From Gordonia polyisoprenivorans NBRC 16320 = JCM 10675 (GTDB taxonomy: Bacteria; Actinomycetota; Actinomycetes; Mycobacteriales; Mycobacteriaceae): 64,000 bases of DNA. Under the pieces are notes generated by a model. It did not search any database, was not told where the DNA came from, and saw only the letters and a list, made by a program, of their open reading frames with translations. Below, piece after piece: positions 49,678 through 57,749 of this stretch (positions within the stretch are counted from its first letter, which is position 1; every line of letters begins with the position of its first letter). The translations under genes were made by a program, and so were the position numbers. The stretch is taken from the NCBI RefSeq assembly GCF_000241325.1, contig NZ_BAEI01000031.1:124001-188000 (forward strand), in the 5' to 3' direction.

Positions 49678-50715
49678 ATGCTCGACCTCTGCCCGCGTTG
49701 CCGCATCCAGGCTCCGCACCGCGACGGACGTGACCGCTGTCCCCGGTGCGGCGGTCCGCTGACCCTCGTGGCCTCCGACGTCGAGGCCGCCGCGGTCGTC
49801 GCCGCCTACCAGCAGTCGCCGAGCACGCCGCCGCTTCCCGCCGCCTACAGTCCTCCGGCCCGCCCGCCGTCCGGTGCGCGACCACCGTCCGGTCCGCCGC
49901 GGATGTACGGCGGCCGTCGAGTGCGATGGGTGGCCCGCCGCCCGGCCGACACCCTGCCGCCGCCGCGACCGCCACGGAGCACCGGCCCGCGGCTGATCCC
50001 GCGGTACGTCTACCTCCCTCGGTGGGGTCTCGTCGACACCCCGGTCACCGAGAACGAACCGCGGAACTCTCCCGCCCGCCTGGGGATGGCGCTGACCGGC
50101 GCCCTGCAGCTCGCCGGGGCCGCGTTCGTTGCGTCGATGTGCGCGCACCTGCTCCGTTATCTCCTGCTGGTGATCAACCGATCGACGACGCTGCCCGGTT
50201 GGCTGATCGGCCTCAGCACGGTGCTGGTGTTGGCCGCCGGACTGCTGGCGCTCGCCGGATTCGTCTATGCGACCGTCGTCTTCGTCCGGTGGTTGCTGGC
50301 TGTGCGAACCGAAACCTACGGCGCGCGAGGGTTTTTCGATCCGCGCCCGCGGTGGCAGAGCATCCCGCTGGCCGCGATCCCGCTCGTCAACGTCGCCGGT
50401 GCCGCGTTGCTGTTACGTGAACCCGCCGAGATGCTCGACGACGTCGCCCGCAGCGCCGCACGTACCCGGCTGCACAAGCTTTGGGTGGGTTGGACGGTGG
50501 TCAACGTGATCGCCGTGCTCACCGGGATCACTTGGTGGGTGGGCGCGGCGTCCGGCTCCATCCAGACCGGCGCCAACGCCCTGTTCATGGTCGTGCTCAC
50601 CGCGGCGGTCTCGGCGGCGTTCGCCCTCTGGGCCGCACATCGGTTGCCCGCGGTGTTCTCGGGGAGCTCCGCCGACCAGAAAGTCCCCGCACACCGATGG
50701 GTGGTGGTCGCATGA
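49678..50715 (+). CDS. DUF4328 membrane protein with N-terminal zinc ribbon
   Basis: 345 residues. Four cysteines in CPRCRIQAP and CPRCGGPL (residues ~5-26) form a zinc ribbon. A Pro-rich linker (~45-120) follows, then about six membrane segments: LGMALTGALQLAGAAFVASM, TVLVLAAGLLALAGFVYATVVFV and others, with the DUF4328 YxARGFFDPRPRWxSIP-like segment. As I recall, M. tuberculosis Rv3843c is the counterpart, also next to glpQ1. Function unknown. The ATG of glpQ1 overlaps the stop (ATGA). Confidence 0.85.
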   Translation: MLDLCPRCRIQAPHRDGRDRCPRCGGPLTLVASDVEAAAVVAAYQQSPSTPPLPAAYSPPARPPSGARPPSGPPRMYGGRRVRWVARRPADTLPPPRPPRSTGPRLIPRYVYLPRWGLVDTPVTENEPRNSPARLGMALTGALQLAGAAFVASMCAHLLRYLLLVINRSTTLPGWLIGLSTVLVLAAGLLALAGFVYATVVFVRWLLAVRTETYGARGFFDPRPRWQSIPLAAIPLVNVAGAALLLREPAEMLDDVARSAARTRLHKLWVGWTVVNVIAVLTGITWWVGAASGSIQTGANALFMVVLTAAVSAAFALWAAHRLPAVFSGSSADQKVPAHRWVVVA

Positions 50716-51503
50716 ACCTCGCCGAGCAGGTCTCGCGGTCGGGTAAACCGGCCGTCGTCGCGCATCGCGGTGCGTCTGCGGATGTGGCCGAACACACCTT
50801 GGCCGCTTACGAACTCGCGCTCGAACAAGGTGCCGACGGACTCGAGTGCGACGTCCGCCTGACCGCCGACCACGAGTTGGTCTGCATTCACGACCGCACG
50901 GTGGACCGCACCTCCGACGGCACCGGCATCGTCAGCGAGATGCCGCTGGCGCAACTGCGTGAACTCGACTTCGGTAGCTGGCACGCCGGGGGTGGTCCGG
51001 CCAAGGTCCTGACCCTCGCCGAATTGCTGACCCTGACCCTCGACTGGCGTCGCCCGGTCCGGTTGTTCATCGAGACCAAGCATCCGGTGCGCTTCGGCAG
51101 CCTCGTCGAACAACAACTGCTGTCGACCCTGCACGACTTCGGTGTGGCGACCCCACCGTCGGCGGATCACAGTCGGGCCGTGGTCATCTCGTTCTCTTCG
51201 GCGGGGGTGTGGCGAATCCGCCGGCACGCGCCGATCCTGCCGACCATCCTGCTCGGCGAGACCGCGCGCGTCCTCGGCGGCAGCGCCGCGACCGCCGTCG
51301 GCGCCACCGGCATCGGCCCGTCGGTGGAGACGCTGCGGATGCATCCCGAACTCGTCGACAAGGCTGCCGCCGCGGGCCGCGTCACCTACTGCTGGACCGT
51401 CGACGAGGCGGCCGACGTCCAGCTGTGTGCCGACCTCGGCGTCCGCTGGATCGCCACCAACCACCCGCAGAAGGTGCGCGACTGGCTCGTCACCGTCGAC
51501 TGA
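50712..51503 (+). CDS. glpQ1: Glycerophosphodiester phosphodiesterase
   Basis: 263 residues from ATG 50712, overlapping the previous stop. Catalytic and metal residues: His18 and Arg19 in AHRGASADVAEHTLAAY, Glu and Asp in GLECDVRLTAD, and the His in CIHDRTVDRTSDG. FIETKHP supplies another Glu and the final VxYCWTVDEAADVQLCADLGVRWIATNHP is family-typical. It splits glycerophosphodiesters into glycerol-3-phosphate and an alcohol, part of phospholipid recycling. It has no signal peptide. The neighbourhood of bfrB and DUF4328 matches M. tuberculosis Rv3842c as I recall it. Confidence 0.93.
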   Translation: MNLAEQVSRSGKPAVVAHRGASADVAEHTLAAYELALEQGADGLECDVRLTADHELVCIHDRTVDRTSDGTGIVSEMPLAQLRELDFGSWHAGGGPAKVLTLAELLTLTLDWRRPVRLFIETKHPVRFGSLVEQQLLSTLHDFGVATPPSADHSRAVVISFSSAGVWRIRRHAPILPTILLGETARVLGGSAATAVGATGIGPSVETLRMHPELVDKAAAAGRVTYCWTVDEAADVQLCADLGVRWIATNHPQKVRDWLVTVD

Positions 51504-51556
51504 CGTGCAGCAGGCGCACGCGTCGGCGCCGTCGGCGTCCGTGAGAGGGTGGTCCC

Positions 51557-52549
51557 ATGGGCAAGAAGAGCAAACGCGGTAGCGGGCCGCGTCCGGGAAG
51601 TAATCGAGCCGAGCGGGTGGCCGCACGCAAGGCGCGGGCGGCGGCAGCGCTCGCGCCGTCGCCGCGTCCGTTCGCCGGCCTCGCCGCCGAGTGCGACCTG
51701 GTGGCGTTGCGCGCCTTCGTCCCGTCGGCGACCGCGGTGCTCGACCTCATCGAGCCGGGACCACCGCAACCGGAGTTGACGTCGGTGATGCCCGACGACA
51801 CCACGCCAATTCCGCCGGCACCGGACGCGACGCGCAACAACGTCGTGCTGGCCACCATCCTGCCCGGCGCGGTCGCGGCGATCACCCGTGAAGTACGCGG
51901 CGCCACAGAGGGTTTGGCGGCGCTACAGACCGATCCCGACCCCGACGACCTGAATCGGGCGCTCGCGGCCGCCATCGAATGGGCCGCACACACCGGTCCC
52001 GGCAACGAGTACCGGCACATCGGGGAGGAGGCCGACGGCCCCGAGCTCGCCGACATCCTCGACGTCGATGCGCAGTTGCCGATCATCGTGCACAACGACT
52101 TCTCGTGGTGGTTCCCGCCGGGCAACGAGGTGCCGCCGGAGATCGCGGCGATGCTCGAGCGCGCCAACGAGACCGTGCTGCCCACCGCACGCATGCACGT
52201 CGACAGCGGCAACGGGGCGCCCTGGTGGGTCGACGCCGGAGAACGAGCCCACCTGCGCTGGGTCCGACCCGAACCGGAGGACGACGTCATGACCGCCCTC
52301 GCGCGTCTGCACGCCGCGGGGCGGCTGACCCTGGGTGAGGGCTCGCGGTTCGCCGGATCGTTCCGTACCCACGGACTGCTGGTGCCGGTGTTCGACCTCG
52401 ACAACGAGCGTCATCACGAGGAGTGGTACGACGCGCTGGATCAGTTCGACGGGTGGCTCACCGATGCGCTCGCCGAGACCACTGAGCTGACCATCGAGGA
52501 ACGCAGTTCGCGCGACGGCATCCGCGGTCGGCAGGTCACGCTGCGCTGA
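51557..52549 (+). CDS. DUF5926-family protein
   Basis: 330 residues from ATG 51557. The N terminus is very basic (GKKSKRGSGPRPGSNRAERVAARKARA), then a soluble body without membrane segments: FAGLAAECDLVALRAFVPSATAVL, VLATILPGAVAAITR, LPIIVHNDFSWWFPPG, and MHVDSGNGAPWWVD. This is the DUF5926 pattern seen across actinobacteria, where it is sometimes described as a preprotein-translocase-SecA-like (SEC-C related) protein; I cannot confirm that from the sequence. Separated from glpQ1 by 53 bp and probably on its transcript. Confidence 0.8.
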   Translation: MGKKSKRGSGPRPGSNRAERVAARKARAAAALAPSPRPFAGLAAECDLVALRAFVPSATAVLDLIEPGPPQPELTSVMPDDTTPIPPAPDATRNNVVLATILPGAVAAITREVRGATEGLAALQTDPDPDDLNRALAAAIEWAAHTGPGNEYRHIGEEADGPELADILDVDAQLPIIVHNDFSWWFPPGNEVPPEIAAMLERANETVLPTARMHVDSGNGAPWWVDAGERAHLRWVRPEPEDDVMTALARLHAAGRLTLGEGSRFAGSFRTHGLLVPVFDLDNERHHEEWYDALDQFDGWLTDALAETTELTIEERSSRDGIRGRQVTLR

Positions 52550-52589
52550 TCAGATCACGCTGCGCCGATGCGCAACGCGCTTCGTGTTG

Positions 52590-52904
52590 TCAGACGCGTG
52601 GCAAGCGCGCCCGCGCGCGGGTGCGGCGTCGACGCGAGGCGGCGGCACCGAAGGTGACCAGGACGATCGCCACGATCGCCGCGGCCAGGCTCGCCGATGG
52701 CCACCAGCGGGCGAAGCCGTCGGCGATGGCACTGCCGCTGGCCGAATGCGACCACGTACTCGCCCCCAGCAGGAACGCCACGGCCAGGAAGGTCACGGCC
52801 GTTCCGTACACCGCTGCCATGGCGGCGAACCAGCGTGGCACCGTGGTGCGTCGGTCGGCTCGGGAGCTGATGCCTCTCTGAGGGTTCATACGCGATGAAG
52901 CCAT
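52590..52904 (-). CDS. Small two-TM membrane protein, 104 aa
   Basis: ATG 52904. Two hydrophobic segments: MAAVYGTAVTFLAVAFLLGA (~28-47) and SASLAAAIVAIVLVTFGAAA (~70-90), joined by a short polar loop, and a C-terminal Arg-rich tail (SRRRRTRARARLPR). No family recognised. It is convergent with DUF5926 and 115 bp downstream of bfrB on the same strand. Confidence 0.65.
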   Translation of the reverse strand: MASSRMNPQRGISSRADRRTTVPRWFAAMAAVYGTAVTFLAVAFLLGASTWSHSASGSAIADGFARWWPSASLAAAIVAIVLVTFGAAASRRRRTRARARLPRV

Positions 52905-53019
52905 GGGCCCACCCTGCCCGACGCTGCTGAAGAATGGCTGAATATCGGCAGAGTTTCTTTCCGATCAGGGAACGAAACCGACTATTCGGACTTCGGGCAG
53001 GGTGGATGACGGCGGATCG

Positions 53020-53562
53020 TCAGAGGTTGCCGCCGGCCGCGGTGGGGGCCGTGGCATCGGGTGCGGCCGGGCCGTTCACCTCGCGCTCGACGAAGTTCTC
53101 CATATCGAACAGGTTGCCGTTGGCGCGCTCGGCGATGGTCTGCAGCGTCGTCATCGTGGCGACCTCCTCGACCTGCTCCTTGAGGAACCACTGCATGAAC
53201 TGCTCGCCGAGGTAGTCGCCGCTGTCGCGGGCCGACTTGGCCAGGTCGACGATCTGCTGCGTCACCCGGCGTTCCTGCTCGAGAGCCAGGTCGATGGGTG
53301 ACCGGTAGTCAGCGAAATCGTTTCGCGGAGCATCGATTCCGGGGATCTCCACCTCCATGTCGCGGTCGAGGAAGTACTGCACGACCATCATCGCGTGGTT
53401 GCGTTCTTCGACGGCCTGCGCATAGAAGTGCTTGGCCAGCTGCGGCATGTCGTGGTTGTCGTAGTAGACCGCGACGGCGATGTACTGCTGCGACGCGGCG
53501 AACTCATTGCCGATCTGATCGTGCAGCAACTGGTGGAACTTGGTGCGTTCGGGAGTGCTCAT
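53020..53562 (-). CDS. bfrB: Ferritin (BfrB type)
   Basis: 180 residues from ATG 53562. A four-helix bundle with ferroxidase residues: Glu in NEFAASQQYIA, Glu-His in AVEERNHAMMV (ExxH), and Glu and Gln in LKEQVEEVATM. It has no haem-binding Met at the bacterioferritin position, so it is a non-haem ferritin like M. tuberculosis BfrB (Rv3841), which forms a 24-mer iron store. The C-terminal tail (NGPAAPDATAPTAAGGNL) is flexible, as in mycobacteria. A possible IdeR site lies ~54-72 bp upstream of the start. Confidence 0.93.
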   Translation of the reverse strand: MSTPERTKFHQLLHDQIGNEFAASQQYIAVAVYYDNHDMPQLAKHFYAQAVEERNHAMMVVQYFLDRDMEVEIPGIDAPRNDFADYRSPIDLALEQERRVTQQIVDLAKSARDSGDYLGEQFMQWFLKEQVEEVATMTTLQTIAERANGNLFDMENFVEREVNGPAAPDATAPTAAGGNL

Positions 53563-53615
53563 AGCGGACAGGGTAGAGTGCGTGAGCAGGGCATTTCATC
53601 CCAGTGAAGCCTTAG

Positions 53616-53634
53616 AAAGGCAAGTCTCGCCTAC
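53616..53634. promoter_or_regulatory. Possible IdeR (iron-regulator) box upstream of bfrB
   Basis: AAAGGCAAGTCTCGCCTAC matches 11 of 19 positions of the IdeR/DtxR consensus TTAGGTTAGGCTAACCTAA, with the AGG and CCT half-site cores kept, and TTAG just before it. It sits where IdeR activates bfrB in M. tuberculosis. The match is moderate. Confidence 0.45.
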
Positions 53635-53656
53635 CTTTTGGGCTTCCCTGATCGGG

Positions 53657-55099
53657 TCAGCCGGCTGGTTGGTTGAGATATTCCTGGGGGATCTGCCGGC
53701 CCTGACGCAGAGCGTCGAAGAACTGTTTTGTCGTGTCGTCGACGGCCAACGAACTGCCGTCGTCGGTGTCGACGGGACCTCCGTTGGGGGTGGTGATCGT
53801 CTGCGGTGAACTGCGTAGCCACCACGCGAGCCGGGCGAGATCCCAGATGTGCGTGCCGTTGTCGACGGTCAGGGTGTCGACCGTGCCGTTGACGAACGGG
53901 AACAACCGGAACGGATTCAACAGCACCGACGGGCTGGTCGCCTTGGCCATCAACGCCGCCAAGAACTTTCGTTGGTTCTGCACGCGCATGAGGTCGGCGT
54001 CGGCGAAGGCGCGGGTGCGCACGAAGCCCAATGCCTGTGTGCCGTTCAGGGTCTGGCAGCCGGCCTTCAGGTTCAACCCGGCCTTGGGGTCTCGCAGTGG
54101 GGTGTCGATGCACATGTGTACGCCGCCGACGGCGTCGACGAGGGTGTCGAAGCCGCCGAATCCGATCTCGGCGTAGTGGTCGATGTGCACCCCGGACAGT
54201 CCTTCGACGGTCTGTATCAACAGTGTCGGGCCGCCGAAGTTGAAGGCGGCGTTGATCTTGTGGCTGCCCTGCCCGGGAACCGGGACGTAGAGATCACGCG
54301 GGATGCTGATGATCGTCGCCTTCCCCGACGGGGGCTTGTAGATCAACATCATGGTGTCGGTGCGCGCTCCCGAGTCGTCACCGGTGGACAACTGTTTGCG
54401 TTGCTCCTCGGTGAGGCCGCTGCGCGCATCGGTGCCGACGATCAGCCAGGTGGTCCCCGGGGTGCTCGCGGGCTTGCCGGCGTACGGGGCGAGTGCGTCG
54501 ACCCGGTGCAGTTTGGAGTCGTAGTAGAACATCAACGCCACCGGTGTGATCACCAGGACGAGCAGCAGCACCAGCAGGATGGTTCCGACCCTGCGGCGGG
54601 TCAATCGTCGAGTGCCACGCGGACGACGCAGCGCGCGTTTGCGGCGTTCGGGTTCCTTGGGGGCGACCGGACGTGGGGCGTCGGGACGCGGCCTGCGCGG
54701 CGGCGCGTCGGAGGCCGAACGGCTCTGCGCCGGCACCGGCTTGCGGGTCGGGCGCTCGCGCCCGGGGATCGGCTCGGGCTGTTGTGGTGGCGCGTACCCG
54801 GGGACACCCGAATAGGCCTTCGGTGGTTCGTAGACATCACCGCGCGGACGGTTCGGTGGCGCGACCCGGCGCGTCGGGTCGGCGGCATCGGGTGCTGGAG
54901 GTGTGGAGCGTCCGGACGGTCGCGGGTTCTGTGGGATCGGGGGTCGGCGATCGGCGCCGCGCGGGAATTGGCCCGGCGCGTACGGACCCCGGGGGCCCTG
55001 GTGCGGTGGGGGCGGGCCCATCGGTGCCGGATTCCGCCGCGGCGGGGCGGGCGGAGGACCGCCGCGTCGTCCCGCATTCGGCGGTTCTGGCTGGTTCAC
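53657..55099 (-). CDS. LytR-CpsA-Psr (LCP) family cell-wall ligase
   Basis: 480 residues from GTG 55099. The first ~160 residues are cytoplasmic and Pro/Arg-rich (PPPAPPRRNPAP, DAPPRRPRPDAPRP). One membrane helix follows at ~170-190 (TILLVLLLVLVITPVALMF) and then the extracytoplasmic LCP domain: LIVGTDARSG, GARTDTMMLIY, ATIISIPRDLYVPVPG, KINAAFNFGG, and VRTRAFADADLMRVQNQRKF. The Arg and Asp residues of this domain bind the pyrophosphate of a lipid-linked glycan. In mycolata these enzymes attach arabinogalactan to peptidoglycan. It lies next to bfrB, as Rv3840 does in M. tuberculosis as I recall. Confidence 0.92.
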   Translation of the reverse strand: MNQPEPPNAGRRGGPPPAPPRRNPAPMGPPPPHQGPRGPYAPGQFPRGADRRPPIPQNPRPSGRSTPPAPDAADPTRRVAPPNRPRGDVYEPPKAYSGVPGYAPPQQPEPIPGRERPTRKPVPAQSRSASDAPPRRPRPDAPRPVAPKEPERRKRALRRPRGTRRLTRRRVGTILLVLLLVLVITPVALMFYYDSKLHRVDALAPYAGKPASTPGTTWLIVGTDARSGLTEEQRKQLSTGDDSGARTDTMMLIYKPPSGKATIISIPRDLYVPVPGQGSHKINAAFNFGGPTLLIQTVEGLSGVHIDHYAEIGFGGFDTLVDAVGGVHMCIDTPLRDPKAGLNLKAGCQTLNGTQALGFVRTRAFADADLMRVQNQRKFLAALMAKATSPSVLLNPFRLFPFVNGTVDTLTVDNGTHIWDLARLAWWLRSSPQTITTPNGGPVDTDDGSSLAVDDTTKQFFDALRQGRQIPQEYLNQPAG

Positions 55100-55181
55100 C
55101 TCATTGAATGTACCGACGGCTCAGGCGTGTCCGTGTCATTCGTGCGGTTGTGTTCGGGGTCGACGACGCAGCGGGCGCAGC

Positions 55182-55979
55182 TCACCCCACCCACGACAGG
55201 TGGTTGTGCAGCAGCGCATATCCGACAAATGCGACGACGTCGATGACCGCGTGCGCGATGACCAGCGGCCACACCCGGTTGGTGAGCTGGTAGTACCGGC
55301 CGAAGATCACTCCCATCACGACGTTTCCGATGCCCGCGCCGACGCCCTGGTACAGGTGATATCCGCCACGCAGTATCGCGCTGGCGGCCAGCGACCCGTT
55401 CTCCGACAGTCCGAGTTGGCGCAGGCGGGTGATGAAGTACGCGACGACGACGATCTCCTCGGCGGCCGCGTTCCCGATCGCGAGCAGGATGTAGAGCGCC
55501 CAATGCCACCATGGGCCCGGCTCGCTGGGGATGAGGTGGGCGTTGATTCCCAGTGCGCGGGCGGCCGCCACCAATCCGAGGCCAGGCAGGCCGATGACCG
55601 CGGCCAGTAGCAGGCCGGGCGGGATGTCGGGGGTGCGAATGCGGCCGAGGCCCACACGGCCGAGGATGACACCGCCGCGCCACAGCAGATACGCGCCGAG
55701 AGCGGCGATCGCATACAGACGGATGGCGCTCATGAGTTGTCGGAGGAAGTCGATCGCGCCGACCGTGGACTGGCTGGGATTGAGTGCCACCGTCGCGTTG
55801 CCGACGCCGCTGGTCAACTGCAGCTCGATCAGCGACAGGATCGCCGAGATCGCCGAGAAGCCGAAGGTGAGGATGCCGACGATCACCAACTCGATGGTCA
55901 GCCCGCGGCGCTCGCGCTGGTCGGTGACCACGTCGACGACCTGCTGGGCCGCAGGACGCACGAGGGACGAGAGTCGCAT
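55182..55979 (-). CDS. CPBP-family intramembrane protease (Rce1-like)
   Basis: 265 residues from ATG 55979. Six to eight membrane segments. The three CPBP motifs are present: the double Glu with Arg in AAEEIVVVAYFITRLRQLG, the Phe/His motif as GGYHLYQGVGAGIGN, and a final His in PLVIAHAVIDVVAFVGYAL. These residues form the glutamate-based active site of Rce1-type proteases. Bacterial members often act in bacteriocin self-immunity or membrane-protein processing; no such partner is visible here. It is 82 bp upstream of the LCP gene on the same strand. Confidence 0.88.
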   Translation of the reverse strand: MRLSSLVRPAAQQVVDVVTDQRERRGLTIELVIVGILTFGFSAISAILSLIELQLTSGVGNATVALNPSQSTVGAIDFLRQLMSAIRLYAIAALGAYLLWRGGVILGRVGLGRIRTPDIPPGLLLAAVIGLPGLGLVAAARALGINAHLIPSEPGPWWHWALYILLAIGNAAAEEIVVVAYFITRLRQLGLSENGSLAASAILRGGYHLYQGVGAGIGNVVMGVIFGRYYQLTNRVWPLVIAHAVIDVVAFVGYALLHNHLSWVG

Positions 55980-56060
55980 GAGACGTCAGCCTACGGGGCG
56001 GGTCTGTGAGGCGCGGAGATCCGGCGGGTGGGGTGCGGATAGGGCGTTGTGTGCGGTCGG

Positions 56061-56152
56061 TCGCCTGTTTTCAGTCATCGGGTGAGGTATCCGAGCGCCG
56101 CGACCTGGGGTTTTGCGCCGAGGCTACTTCGGGAATGACTGAAAACAGGCGA
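56061..56152. repeat. 92-bp element with 18-bp perfect terminal inverted repeats
   Basis: TCGCCTGTTTTCAGTCAT at 56061-56078 is repeated as an exact inverted complement at 56135-56152. The 56-bp interior is GC-rich and has no ORF. It lies in the gap between the CPBP protease and the cold-shock-like gene. Candidate explanations are a miniature inverted-repeat element or a transcript stem. Confidence 0.8.
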
Positions 56153-56206
56153 AGGAGTCGCGTGTCGGCCGGGCGGGCTCGCCCTTTCGGCCTCAGGTGG
56201 CCGTGG

Positions 56207-56812
56207 CTATCGCCCTCGAATGTTGTTCGCCCGGTACGGGTACTCGTCGACGGCACGTTCTTCGTACTCGAACTCCACCTCCTGTCCGGGTGTCAATGAC
56301 CGGAATCCGTCACCGACGACCTCGCTGAAGTGCGCCCACGCACCACCCGGTGTGGCCTCGGAATCGAGCACACCCCAACCGTCCTCGCTATGCCAGACGC
56401 GAACGGTACCCACGGTGCTGGGCAGACTCGGCTTCTCTACGCGCGGAACCTGCGAGTCGTCGATAACGGCTTCGCGCATCGTCGTCAAGCCGTCGGGCCC
56501 GGCCTTGCCGACGCTGTTCCACAGCGCTCCTGAGTAGGGAGAGGGAGAACGCTTCCGCGGGGTAACGCCAACCGGCCACACGGAGTGGATCAGGAAATCG
56601 CATCCGTTCACCGGGGATTCGGCACGTGAGTATTCGAACTCGACCTCGGTTCCCGGCCGGAGACCCAACAGGGGCCCGACGCTGTGGTCGGCGACAGCTT
56701 CGCCCCTGATGCCGAAAACGTCTGCCGAGGCAGCACCCGGCAGGGAAGGGGATTCGACGATGCCCCAGCCCTCGGCCTGGTGCCAGACGGTCACGACTCC
56801 TGTTGTCGACAT
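56207..56812 (-). CDS. Tandem cold-shock-domain-like protein
   Basis: 201 residues from ATG 56812. Two copies of a cold-shock-type fold are visible. The C-terminal copy (~134-200) is clear: VRVWHSEDGWGVLDSEATPG, then AWAHFSEVVG and GQEVEFEYE, matching KGFGFI...VFVHFSAI of CspA. The N-terminal copy (~6-65) is more degenerate: VVTVWHQAEGWGIVESPSL, ADVFGIRG, GTEVEFEYS. Trp replaces the usual Phe of RNP1 in both. A ~65-residue linker holds SPSPYSGALWNSVG. It may bind RNA or single-stranded DNA, inferred from the fold. It opens the accessory-looking region at the right end. Confidence 0.7.
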   Translation of the reverse strand: MSTTGVVTVWHQAEGWGIVESPSLPGAASADVFGIRGEAVADHSVGPLLGLRPGTEVEFEYSRAESPVNGCDFLIHSVWPVGVTPRKRSPSPYSGALWNSVGKAGPDGLTTMREAVIDDSQVPRVEKPSLPSTVGTVRVWHSEDGWGVLDSEATPGGAWAHFSEVVGDGFRSLTPGQEVEFEYEERAVDEYPYRANNIRGR

Positions 56813-57070
56813 GCCCTCACGCTAAAGGGCGGAATGGTTCGGCGAAAGTGATTTTCGGCTGGGCGCGGATACGGAACTTCATTGCCCATACGGATTCCAG
56901 GGCAACATGATTCATGTGCCGTTGTCGGGGTTGAATGGTGGGGGCGCTGTGTCTCCGCCTCCACCTGTTGATTTGGCATCGCGCTGCTGGGCGGGGATGG
57001 CGCGGACGATGGCAGTAGTCGTCAGAGTTGGCACTATTCAGGGCTGGAAGATCCTTTCTCCTTCTGGTCG

Positions 57071-57628
57071 ATGCCGATGAGTGCTGATCGTGTTGACACT
57101 GTGCAACAGTGGGGTGTACGAAACGCAGGGGTGTGGATTCCGTTGGCAGTGGCTGCAGTCGTCCTCGCTTTCGTCGCCGTCGCAGGGTGGCTGGCGTTTC
57201 GGTGGTTCGAGGACGGAATGTCCGGCGTGTATGTCACCGAGGACGCCGGCGAGGCCGTACGCATCGCAGGAGTGATGGGTGTGCGGCTGGATATCAGCGA
57301 TGTCGAGTACGGCGAGGTGACCTCGCAGTTTCAGGGATGGCCAATGGCATTTCTCATTGTCAAAGCCGATAACGCCTCTGCGCGAGACACGATCATTCGG
57401 GACTCTCGGACTCGGTGCCATGCCGGCAGTCCTGAAGATTTTGCGAAACTGCGTGCACCTACTCGACATGGTCCATTGCCCTCAGCGAGCCTGAGGACCT
57501 GCACGCGAGCAACAGATAGTTTGAACCCGCCGCCGACTGGTGAGCGAGCAGGCAATCTCAGCATGTGGTTCGATCCGGAGTCACGTGATCGTGGTGCGTG
57601 GCTCTATATGTCCGTCGTGCCATATTGA
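57071..57628 (+). CDS. Hypothetical membrane-anchored protein, 185 aa
   Basis: ATG 57071 (ATG 57077 possible). One membrane helix at residues ~20-44 (VWIPLAVAAVVLAFVAVAGWLAF) is followed by an exported domain with strands: MSGVYVTEDAGEAVRIAGV, MAFLIVKADNASARDTIIRD. Two Cys (RTRCHAG, LRTCTRA) could pair. The end (SMWFDPESRDRGAWLYMSVVPY) is a strand pair. No family recognised. The next gene is a probable lipoprotein on the same strand. Confidence 0.65.
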   Translation: MPMSADRVDTVQQWGVRNAGVWIPLAVAAVVLAFVAVAGWLAFRWFEDGMSGVYVTEDAGEAVRIAGVMGVRLDISDVEYGEVTSQFQGWPMAFLIVKADNASARDTIIRDSRTRCHAGSPEDFAKLRAPTRHGPLPSASLRTCTRATDSLNPPPTGERAGNLSMWFDPESRDRGAWLYMSVVPY

Positions 57629-57749
57629 TGGTGTTGACTCGCACCGTCATTGCACGTGTGGCCGACGGACCCAGGGTGTCAGTATGACGATGCGACCGCA
57701 AACTGTTGCAGTGGAACCTGGTTGGAGAGATCGTCGGAAGCGGATCGAT

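Noticed and set aside
56813..57070. tRNA or small RNA gene in the gap before the accessory genes
   Set aside because: No T-loop consensus or cloverleaf pairing seen there or in any other intergenic region of the window.
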